A stretch of 45,985 nucleotides of DNA from positions 1 to 45,985 of the IMG/VR virus record IMGVR_UViG_3300042301_004612; one strand, 5' to 3'. Made by a program: the position numbers and the translations under genes. This stretch comes from a virus. Shown here piece after piece: positions 16,610 to 24,300 of the stretch (position 1 is its first letter; every line of letters begins with the position of its first letter). The notes beneath the pieces were generated by a model that was not told where the DNA came from, did no database searches, and was given only the letters and a program-made list of their open reading frames with translations.

Positions 16610-17674
16610 ATGTCATTCAATCGTAGAATTTCCCAAACTCAGGGTCTTTTCGTTTCCCCCACTGGCGTTGCCGGTGTCACTGGTGTTGCCCAAATCTCCC
16701 GCGTTCAGTCCGTGAATGATGGTTGGGAACTTAATCGTCAGAATGTTAATCAGTTCGGTCAACTTGCCGCTCTTTCCCGCGAGATTGTTGATGCCCCCAC
16801 CGTCAATCTCTCCTTCTCTTATTATGTTACCGATGGTGCCGATGAAGAGCGTCTTGGTTTTGATATTGATGGCGTGAATGGCGCACTTACCAATATTCTT
16901 GATAAGACCCAATCTGAGAAAAATTATTACATTCCCACCGTCCCCGAGGGCGAAGATCTTGCTGGTGAAGCTGTTGCGAATATTGTTGATACCCGCGCTA
17001 TCGGTAACGGCTTCGTCTCCTCTTACTCTGTGGAAGGCTCTGTTGGTGGTTTCCTGACCGCAAACGTTTCTGTTGAAGCCTCTAATGCGGCCTATCACCT
17101 TGGCGGCTCTGGCAACCCCAATCCTGCGATTGATCCCCTTGATGGCGATGCACTTCCCGGCACTTATACCCTACCCGTTGGCGTTACCGGTGACGCGGGC
17201 CAGCCAATTGTTCTTAAACAAGGCGATCTCAGCCTGAATTTCGGCTCTATTGATACTATCGGTGCAATGCTGACTGGTGTCGGTGCTGCCCACATTCAGT
17301 CATTCAATCTCAACATCCCGATGGGCCGTGAACAGCTTCAGCGCCTCGGCAACCGTTATGCTTATGACCGTCCGCTGACCTTCCCGATTGACGTTACCCT
17401 GTCCGTCTCGGCCTTCGTAAATCAGTTGAATACCGGCTCCCTCGCCGAACTGTATTGCGGTGACAGTAAACATGACATTTCAATCGTTGCTAACAACTCC
17501 TGTATTGGTGGCGGGACCGCCGAGATGGTTTATACTCTGAAGGGCGCGACTCTGGACGCCGAATCTTTCACTTCCTCCATTGGCCCGGCCCAGACCGTTG
17601 ATCTGACCTTTACGGCTTCGGTTGGTGGTCCGAATGATGCAATTAATAACATTCTGTTCTCCGGATCGGCTTGA
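16610..17674 (+). CDS. Major tail tube protein
   Basis: A 354-residue, Gly, Ala, Val, Asn and Thr-rich, beta-rich protein with codon bias as strong as the capsid gene, which indicates a very abundant virion protein. It follows the neck genes and lies upstream of the chaperone candidates and tape measure, the canonical place of the tube gene. It ends with its own terminator, as expected for an over-expressed structural gene. It has a duplicated look, with two halves each containing NLSFSYYVTDG-like and DVTLSVSAFV-like strands, but this was not tested by alignment. A sheath is not present nearby, so the tail is probably non-contractile. Confidence 0.72.
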   Translation: MSFNRRISQTQGLFVSPTGVAGVTGVAQISRVQSVNDGWELNRQNVNQFGQLAALSREIVDAPTVNLSFSYYVTDGADEERLGFDIDGVNGALTNILDKTQSEKNYYIPTVPEGEDLAGEAVANIVDTRAIGNGFVSSYSVEGSVGGFLTANVSVEASNAAYHLGGSGNPNPAIDPLDGDALPGTYTLPVGVTGDAGQPIVLKQGDLSLNFGSIDTIGAMLTGVGAAHIQSFNLNIPMGREQLQRLGNRYAYDRPLTFPIDVTLSVSAFVNQLNTGSLAELYCGDSKHDISIVANNSCIGGGTAEMVYTLKGATLDAESFTSSIGPAQTVDLTFTASVGGPNDAINNILFSGSA

Positions 17675-17697
17675 TGATTAAAGAATAAAGTTGGGGC

Positions 17698-17727
17698 AAA
17701 CTTGGGGCTAAAAACCTCAAGTTTTTT
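17698..17727 (+). terminator. Rho-independent terminator after the tail tube gene
   Basis: Arms AAACTTGGGG and CCTCAAGTTT form 10 bp with one G-T pair around a 7-nt loop and run into a T tract. It closes the tail tube transcript. Confidence 0.85.
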
Positions 17728-17765
17728 CTTGACTATTTTTGAAGAAAAACACTAAATATCTTGAA

Positions 17766-18011
17766 ATGGAAAAGCAAAAAATCACAAAATTCTCTGCCGA
17801 CGCTTCAAAAGATCTAATGGAGGCAACATTGGAATCCGGTGAGGTTGTATCTGGCTGGGAAGCAATTCGTGATATTCGTTGCACAACCAAATCCGTTTTT
17901 GACCCGCGCCTTTGCTGGGTTAAGGTGGAAGACGAAATTTGGTATGAGGAAAATTTTTCTGAAAATAACAGAAAGCGCAAAATGATGGAGAAGGGTTTAA
18001 TTGATTTTTAA
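17766..18011 (+). CDS. Small hypothetical protein
   Basis: An 81-residue protein starting at ATG 17766 (MEKQKITKF); a longer form from TTG at 17739 is possible but less likely. It contains ESGEVVSGWEAIRDIRC and ends with a basic segment NRKRKMMEKG. No family is recognised. It sits between the tail tube terminator and the long non-coding region, and may be expressed with that region. Confidence 0.5.
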   Translation: MEKQKITKFSADASKDLMEATLESGEVVSGWEAIRDIRCTTKSVFDPRLCWVKVEDEIWYEENFSENNRKRKMMEKGLIDF

Positions 18012-18824
18012 CAGGAGTAATTACCCAGTATTTAATGCTTTACGGGGAGAAAGCCCCCTATGGAGATGCCCGAGATGCAGGGCGAAAATAATGCAGTCTG
18101 GTCCCTAGAATAGCCGAGCACGCAATGTGGAGGAGAAACCGTTGATATAGTATTCGACGGATAGAAGCCAAGCGCAACGTGGATAAGTCGGGGTTGAACG
18201 CCCGATGGAGGAAAATAGTGCGGGAAATATTGGTAGGATATGGAGCTTTCCCCTCCTTGTCCTTTTGAATTAAAAAAATTCAAGAAATAACGCACATAGA
18301 GTAAAAATCGGCGAAAAGAGCAGAAGCCGGAAACGGATTTACACAAGATACGTCATCTTTCTGGGTTTAGATAATGCCAAAGTCAACTTGTCGGAAAAGA
18401 CAAGTATAGCTTCTGCTTTGTTTTGATGTTTTCTCAATTAAACGAAAGTAAAATGTATTCCAAAAATTGAGGAACGAAATTTTATTTTGGGCTTTGTGAG
18501 GCACGAACAAAACCAAAAGAGATCTTATTAATGTTTTTCCTATTGGGCTATTCCCGCAATAGGTATTAACTTCTGCCAAGTTTGGCGCGGATTGTGCCCA
18601 TTAAAAAGGGCGCGGCCAAGATTGTTTGACCCGCTATAAAGGTTATATAAATCTAGAATTTTTCTAAAACCGGCGAAACACAAAACGGCAAGCCAATTCT
18701 AACGTTTAATCTTACTAAATTCGGTAACTTTACTTATCAATAAGAAGACTATTGTCGTTAAGAACTAATCCAAATCCTTTGATAGTTTCTGCCGACCTAT
18801 CGGTGTGTTTGTCTATCATTTTTC
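18012..18824 (+). ncRNA. Candidate large structured RNA (unassigned)
   Basis: There is no convincing gene on either strand from 18012 to 18974, in a phage locus where other gaps are under 100 nt. The plus strand holds many hairpins. CCGTTGA (18139-18145) pairs with TCGACGG (18154-18160). TCGGG pairs with CCCGA (18188-18205). TTGAATT pairs with AATTCAA near 18264-18282. ACTTGTC pairs perfectly with GACAAGT (18386-18405). CTCAATT pairs with AATTGAG (18433-18471). CCTATTG pairs with CAATAGG (18539-18563). GTGCCC pairs with GGGCGC inside TTGGC/GCCAA (18582-18619). The block ends in a terminator-like hairpin, for a length of about 800 nt. Size, phage setting and structure resemble GOLLD and ROOL RNAs, but no consensus was matched. 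Strand is inferred from the terminator. Confidence 0.5.
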
Positions 18825-18825
18825 A
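18780..18825 (+). terminator. Terminator-like compound hairpin ending the non-coding region
   Basis: An outer stem of TGATAG (18780-18785) with CTATCA (18813-18818) encloses a CCGA/TCGG stem (18792-18803) and is followed by a short T run. It is weaker than the other terminators here, but its position fits the 3' end of the candidate RNA. Confidence 0.4.
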
Positions 18826-18844
18826 ACGATTGTATTTATAAGAA

Positions 18845-18866
18845 CCCCTCCCCCTACCCCCTCCCC
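18845..18866 (-). other. G-quadruplex motif (minus strand) / C-tract
   Basis: The plus strand has four C runs of 4, 5, 5 and 4 bases separated by T, TA and T. The minus strand is therefore a near-ideal G-quadruplex sequence with 1-2 nt loops, and the C-strand could form an i-motif. It lies 20 nt after the terminator-like hairpin. Its role is unknown. Confidence 0.6.
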
Positions 18867-18881
18867 ATGTTTTTGGCCCGC

Positions 18882-18916
18882 CGCGCCCGCCCGCTTTCCC
18901 ATTTCGCGCCCGCCCG
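18882..18916 (+). repeat. 12-bp direct repeat in a GC-rich spacer
   Basis: CGCGCCCGCCCG occurs at 18882-18893 and again at 18905-18916. The spacer is far more GC-rich than its surroundings. A GTGTAACCC motif follows directly (18916-18924), 51 nt before the next ATG. It might be a protein-binding site. Confidence 0.45.
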
Positions 18917-18974
18917 TGTAACCCATTATCGGCACACGGTTCGGTCGGTTTGATTTTGGTTCACGGTTAAAAAT

Positions 18975-19259
18975 ATGAAAGCACAAGACTACTTAGCCTT
19001 TTCGGCGACAAAGGAAGTTAAATACTTATACAAGAGTTTCATCGAGTCTCTGGAAGAGATCGCTCGGCAACACGACTCCGCAATGTTCAAGCTAATGGAG
19101 AATCTACCGGAGGAGCATAAAGGGAAGATTATTCAGGCGTCCTTCTTTGACGAAGAAGCCTATCAGCATTTCCGAAAGTTGGCACTCGATCACGGCAATG
19201 ATTGCGCTCGGGCGATTCTGGACGAGATTCAAAAATATGAAATTGACTTTAAGCGTTAA
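18975..19259 (+). CDS. Small helical protein, function unknown
   Basis: A 94-residue acidic protein, predicted almost entirely helical (SFIESLEEIARQHDSAMFKLMENL). No family is recognised. It is the first gene after the non-coding region and precedes the tail-chaperone candidates, so it is probably an assembly or regulatory protein of the tail module. It follows an A and T-rich stretch (GGTTAAAAAT), with no Shine-Dalgarno sequence. Confidence 0.55.
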   Translation: MKAQDYLAFSATKEVKYLYKSFIESLEEIARQHDSAMFKLMENLPEEHKGKIIQASFFDEEAYQHFRKLALDHGNDCARAILDEIQKYEIDFKR

Positions 19260-19303
19260 AACAGGTAAAATATAAACCATAAACAATTTAAATTATCACG
19301 AGT

Positions 19304-20083
19304 ATGTCCACCGATTTCATCAAAAATAAGAAACCCGAGTATTCCTTTACTTCCTATATTACAGGGAAAGTTACGAAAGAGGAGGTCCGACAAGAAAATG
19401 GCTCGGAGGTCATTGTCAAGAAAGAGGTTGAAGAGAAAATTCCGGTCTCGATCTATTTCTACAAACCAACCCGTCGCCAACGCGAGGAGGCAGATCTTGT
19501 TTACTCTAAAAAGATGTTCTCTCTAATGGAAGAGGGCATTATGACCAAGCAGCAGATTGCGAAAGTCTATAATAATGGTGGCGGCGATCTAAGTAAACCC
19601 GAGGTTGATCTTTATGTCAAGCTCACCACGGAACTTTCGACTAAACTTCGCGATGCCGAATATCTCAATCGGAAAGACCCCTCAACTTGGACCGAAGAGG
19701 AAAAACTTAAGAACGTCTCCGTCATTACTGACATCTCTTTGATTAAACGCGAGCTGATTGAATTTGAGACGCAGCGCGCCGCCATCTTTGAACATTGCGC
19801 CGACCAGAAAGCCTTCTACCATGTCTTGTCTTGGTATGTCGTGAATCTCACCTTCAAACAGATTGGCGATAAGATCGAACCGCTGTTTGTCGGGAAGACT
19901 TTTGAAGAGAAACTGGATAACTATGATGAACTGATTGAAAAGGACGACGAGTTGATTTCGAACATCCGACATAAACTCAATTCTCTGGTCGCCTATTGGT
20001 ATTCTGCCGGGCCGAAGGAAAAGAAAGATTGGTTGCCGATTGAGGAGGAGTTGGGGATTACCCCAGAGGCGGAAAAATCTTAA
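19304..20083 (+). CDS. Candidate tail assembly chaperone
   Basis: A 259-residue, Lys and Glu-rich protein. The first 60 residues look beta-rich (YSFTSYITGKVTKEEV) and the rest helical. It lies upstream of the tape measure, where chaperones that coat the tape measure during tail assembly are normally encoded. Its central part (WTEEEKLKNVSVITDISLI) resembles the layout WTTQDEVWLSQKELEINQLV in the protein at 20324, suggesting distant paralogy. No slippery frameshift site joining these genes was seen. Confidence 0.5.
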   Translation: MSTDFIKNKKPEYSFTSYITGKVTKEEVRQENGSEVIVKKEVEEKIPVSIYFYKPTRRQREEADLVYSKKMFSLMEEGIMTKQQIAKVYNNGGGDLSKPEVDLYVKLTTELSTKLRDAEYLNRKDPSTWTEEEKLKNVSVITDISLIKRELIEFETQRAAIFEHCADQKAFYHVLSWYVVNLTFKQIGDKIEPLFVGKTFEEKLDNYDELIEKDDELISNIRHKLNSLVAYWYSAGPKEKKDWLPIEEELGITPEAEKS

Positions 20084-20100
20084 TTTAATTTATTATATTT

Positions 20101-20286
20101 ATGTCAAACACAATCCAACTAGAGGTCAAGCATCAAATTCGCGAACAGATCGCTAAATTATCAAAACAAATTCTTGAATATAAGCGCCTTGAAAGTTCGC
20201 TTATCCAAGAAGCTCATAAGACATATATTAAGGAAATTGAGCTTCTGGCAGCAGATGCCAAAAAAGATTTAGAGTCTTTGTCTTAA
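20101..20286 (+). CDS. Small coiled-coil protein
   Basis: A 61-residue protein, continuously helical with a heptad-like pattern (REQIAKLSKQILEYKRLESS). It sits 17 nt after one chaperone candidate and 37 nt before the next and so is probably co-expressed. The function is unknown; a small tail-assembly helper is plausible. Confidence 0.5.
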   Translation: MSNTIQLEVKHQIREQIAKLSKQILEYKRLESSLIQEAHKTYIKEIELLAADAKKDLESLS

Positions 20287-20323
20287 TTATAAACCCGGGC
20301 CCGAACGCGGCGATCCGTCTTAT

Positions 20324-21322
20324 ATGTCTAAATTTGACGACCGCGAACTGAAACGCCTCTTTGTTGAGATTACCAAGGGTTACACTGAGGTTCGTCGCGG
20401 CAAAGAGGTCTTCTACATTAAGCATTTTAATCAGGAAGACCAGTTTGAAATTGATGATTTTTATTTTCAAAAGCTAGAAAGCCTAAAAGATTCTGGTATT
20501 CCCACCGAAGAACAGGTCTTGGAACAGTTGGCGAAGAAAAAGATTTGGACAACTCAGGATGAGGTTTGGTTAAGCCAGAAAGAGTTGGAGATTAACCAGT
20601 TGGTTAAAACACGGGATAAGCAAAGCCTGCCTTCTCAAATTGAGTATTTTGATGGACTGATTCAGACCGAAAGGACAGAGTTATTCCGAAAGAAAGCGCA
20701 GCGAGCGGGCCTAATCGGGGACACGAGAGAGCGATTCGCCAATCAATCTGTGAACTCCTATTTCATCCTACAATCATTCTACAAAGATAAGGAATGCCAG
20801 AATTTATTGGTCTCCCCGGAAGAATTTGAAGAGATGGAGGACGACACTCTTCTTGATTTTAGTTTACTGTATAGCAAATCCATGAAGATGTATAATGATG
20901 AGTCGATTAAAAAAGTCGCCGTCTGCTCATTTTTTCAAAATTTATTCTATCTGGCCGAAAATATCCAGCAATTTTGGGGAAAGCCAATAAAGGATCTGAC
21001 TATCTATCAGACGGAATTATCGTCTTATGGTCGGTATTTCAAGTCTGTTCTGCAAAATTCCGAACATGAGATACCGGAGGAGATTCGTTCGGACCCGGAC
21101 AAACTTCTTGGATTCGCCAAAATGGACAACAAGATGAAAGAAAATCTCAGCAAAGGCAGCGGGCAGAATGCGTCGTTTACCGGCACGAAGGAGGATGCAA
21201 AGAAGCTCGGCATAAAATTGACTAATGAATATAGTAAACATGCCAAGAGATTAGGTCGAAATCTGACTCGGGATGATATGCTTATGATTGATAAGGGCGA
21301 GGGGCATAAAATCAAGGTCTGA
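20324..21322 (+). CDS. Candidate tail assembly chaperone or tail structural protein
   Basis: A 332-residue charged, mostly helical protein just before the tape measure. The N-terminus (RGKEVFYIKHFNQEDQFEID) looks like the beta-rich start of the protein at 19304, and the middle has the same W-acidic-helix layout. The last 70 residues are basic (KDAKKLGIKLTNEYSKHAKR). Length and position suggest a chaperone, but a structural role is possible. Confidence 0.45.
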   Translation: MSKFDDRELKRLFVEITKGYTEVRRGKEVFYIKHFNQEDQFEIDDFYFQKLESLKDSGIPTEEQVLEQLAKKKIWTTQDEVWLSQKELEINQLVKTRDKQSLPSQIEYFDGLIQTERTELFRKKAQRAGLIGDTRERFANQSVNSYFILQSFYKDKECQNLLVSPEEFEEMEDDTLLDFSLLYSKSMKMYNDESIKKVAVCSFFQNLFYLAENIQQFWGKPIKDLTIYQTELSSYGRYFKSVLQNSEHEIPEEIRSDPDKLLGFAKMDNKMKENLSKGSGQNASFTGTKEDAKKLGIKLTNEYSKHAKRLGRNLTRDDMLMIDKGEGHKIKV

Positions 21323-21346
21323 GACTTTCTATTTCAGTCGGTTTGA

Positions 21347-21384
21347 GTGTAATCCTTTAGATAGGTTTAAGGATTTGATTTTTC
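21347..21384 (+). promoter_or_regulatory. GTGTAATCC motif with a hairpin before the tape measure gene
   Basis: GTGTAATCC (21347-21355) lies 32 nt before the ATG at 21388. AATCCTT (21351-21357) pairs with AAGGATT (21369-21375), and a T-rich run follows. It could be a weak attenuator, a translation-control hairpin or a promoter. These readings cannot be separated from sequence alone. Confidence 0.35.
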
Positions 21385-21387
21385 ACT

Positions 21388-24300
21388 ATGGCCGACGCTC
21401 CCTTTGTTTTCTCCTCAAGGCTCAGCACCCGTTCTTGGGAGCGGGATGTCAATGCTGGCTTCCGTCGTGCTCAGGCCGGTATCAATCGGCAGAAGATTGG
21501 TTTTAATGTCGATCCCTCTGGTCTAAATAAACTTTCGGCTCCCCTTGGTAAACTCACGACTCAGGCTGGTGAGTTCAATCGCTCACTTGAAGCATCCAAC
21601 GCCCGCGTCTTGGCCTTCGGTGCCTCCGTGGGCATTATCGCGGCGCTTGGCCGTGGTTTTTCAGCCCTTGTTCGTGACGCCGTTGAGGTTCAAGCCGTCT
21701 TAGCCGATATTAACACAATTCTAAAGCAGAGCGCGGATGGATTGTCCCAGTATGAGGCGCAGATTTTCAGCGTTGCGAGAAATACAGGGCGATCATTCAA
21801 AGAAACCGCGACCGCCGCTTTGGAGTTATCCCGTCAAGGTCTATCAGCGGAAGAATCGCTTGAACGACTGAATAACGCACTTATTCTGACTCGTCTCAGC
21901 GGTCTATCTGCTGAGGATTCCGTTCAGAGCGTTACAGCAGCGATTAATTCTTTCTCGAAAGAGGTCTTGGACTCCTCCATTGTTGTTAATAAATTCTCAA
22001 CTGTCGCCGCGAAATTCTTCGTTTCAGAAAAAGACTTGGCGGAGGCCGTCCGTCGCGTGGGTTCCTCCGCTCAGGATGCCAATGTCAGCTTTGACGAACT
22101 GATCGCTGTCGTTACTGCCGCTCAACAGACTACGGCCCGTGGCGGCGCGGTTATCGGTAATTCATTTAAAACAATTTTCACTCGTCTTCAACGTTCGAGC
22201 ACTCTGACAGAACTAGAGAATTTGGGTGTTGCCGTAAGAGATTTAGAGGGTAATGTTCTCCCCGCTGTTGAAATTCTGAAATCTCTCGCTAGTCAGATTG
22301 ACGGGTTAAGTCAGCCGCAACAGGCTTATATTTCCGAATTGACCGCTGGTGTTTTCCAGATCAACCAGTTAAAGGCTATTCTCGGTGACTTATCCGGAGA
22401 GTATTCTTTTTATAAAGCGGCCTTGGAATCCTCGGTCGGCGCGACAAATGAGGCGATCAAACGTAACGAAGAGCTGAATAAAACTTACGCCGCTCAATTT
22501 AATGCGATTAAGCAGACTATAACTCAGATTTCTTCTGTTTTGGGTCGCGACTTGCTCGGCCCCCTAACTCAATCCTTAACTGCATTTTTTGAGTCTGCTC
22601 AAGACACTTTTGGAATTAAGGAAGGCGAAAAAGTCGGTAGTGAATTTGCCTCTGGCATCGTAAAAGGCATTGGTGGGGTAATCGGCGGACCGGGCTTATT
22701 GGTCGCTACTGCGGTTGTCCTTGGTCTGTTTGTTAAACTTGGAAAATTTGCTCTTGGCGCGCTTAAAACCGTCTCCGACTTAGCTGGTGTTATCGGAAAG
22801 AGAAAAGAAATTCAGGCGGAGGTTAATCGTTTGGTCGCCGAAGAGCCGAAACTTCTCAGTCAGATTCTAACCGGGGCAAAATCCGTGGAAGAGGTCGAAA
22901 AGAGAATTCTCGCTTTAATCAGGCAGAAGATTGTAGCGCAGGAACAATTTAATGCCGTTACTTTAGGCGTTGCGACTAGGGCTACCCCGAGGGTAGGTCA
23001 AGGCACTAATTTGGCTCAGGCGGGCTTAGGTTTTAGTGGGGGAACTTTTACTAGTCGCCCGCCCGCTGGTGGAATAAGTCGCGCTCCTAATTTCGCCGAC
23101 CCTATCAAAGCAGCTTTTGACCGTGAGCGTGCGGCGGGCATCCCAGCCAATCAGATTTATGTGGATTCCGACCCAAGAATAAAGGGGCCGGGTAATCCCC
23201 TTGGTCTTCTTATTGCGAATCGTCGGGATGAACCATTAGGTGGTTTCCAAGGGGTGAATCGAGCAATTGCATTAGGTCAAGATCCAAAACGATCAGGAAT
23301 GGGTGGGTCGGGCATTCCGAATTTCGCATTGTTTGATAGAGTCAAAGATTCTAGTCTGGCCGACCCATCTGGAGTTTTACTATCTCCGAAAGAGATTGAT
23401 TTTGTAAACCGTCAAATTATTGAATATGGGGCGGCTTTACAAGAAGGAAGTAAAATTCTTCAAAAGCAGGCAAGGGAAAATATCAAGCTACTTCCTCTGA
23501 ATAGAGAATCCAGAATTCTTGTTGAAAAATCTTTAGAACAAGAAAGACAATCTTTTCGTGAAATCACCAAAAACGACAAAGAAAGAATTAGAGCTTCAAG
23601 AACGATTGCGGAGCAGGAAAAAAGAATTCAAATAGCCAGAAGAAGGGAGGCTATAGAGTCAATTACGGCCCCTTCTGGTAATTTAATTAACCGTGAAAAT
23701 ACTCTTCTTGGTTCTGTAACAGACTTTAGTGGCGTTAGAATTATTGGAAGCGGTGGAGGAAGAAAATCCACTCCGGAAGAGTTTGAGGCGACAAGGCAGC
23801 AATTTAGGGGCACCTCAAGATTAGCCGGACCCTCGCTTATAGAGGGGGTTATTAATCAAGGTAGAAACAAGGAAATCACAAAAGCCTTTGTCTCTAGGTC
23901 TATTCAGGAACGGCGCGGAATTAATCTTCGGGCGGCTTCCGAAAGAGTCCAAGGCGGAAGAAATCTAACATCCTCCCAGTTAAAAGCTATAAGCACCGAA
24001 TCTTTTGTTCAGGCTTTGCAAAGTCCCTCTCTCGCAGGTCTTTCAAAAAGAGAAATTGCAGTAAACCCAGAAGCCCGGAGAGAATTGCGTCGTTTAGCGA
24101 AGGCGTATCGCGATGAATTCGGCAAGGCTTTGGATTCGGCCCAAATTAGTTCCGCCGCTGACCGCGCTTTTACATTCTCTAATTTTAGTCTCGGTTCTGT
24201 CTTCGGAACGGAAAAGGGTGATGAGAAAAGATTCCGCCGTGAATTGGGGGTCAAGCCGGGACAGAAATTATCCCAAGAGCAACAAAATACATTCTTTAAC

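Noticed and set aside
18150-18170. tmRNA-like ATTCGACGG
   Set aside because: ATTCGACGG recalls the tmRNA 5' end, but there is no tag reading frame and no tRNA-like 3' end. It is part of a simple hairpin.
18181-18210. tRNA T-arm-like hairpin (TCGGG / CCCGA)
   Set aside because: The loop has 8 nt and lacks TTC, and no acceptor, D or anticodon arm surrounds it. No tRNA was found in the window.
18032-18346. A 104-residue minus-strand frame in the non-coding region, with a GGAGG upstream
   Set aside because: Composition is unlike the other proteins, it covers the predicted hairpins, and it opposes the direction of the module.
18012-18824. Group I or group II intron
   Set aside because: The flanking frame closes normally at 18011 and no exon continues at the other side. 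GATATAG resembles the S element of group I, but no matching R element or P1 was found; no group II domain V was seen.
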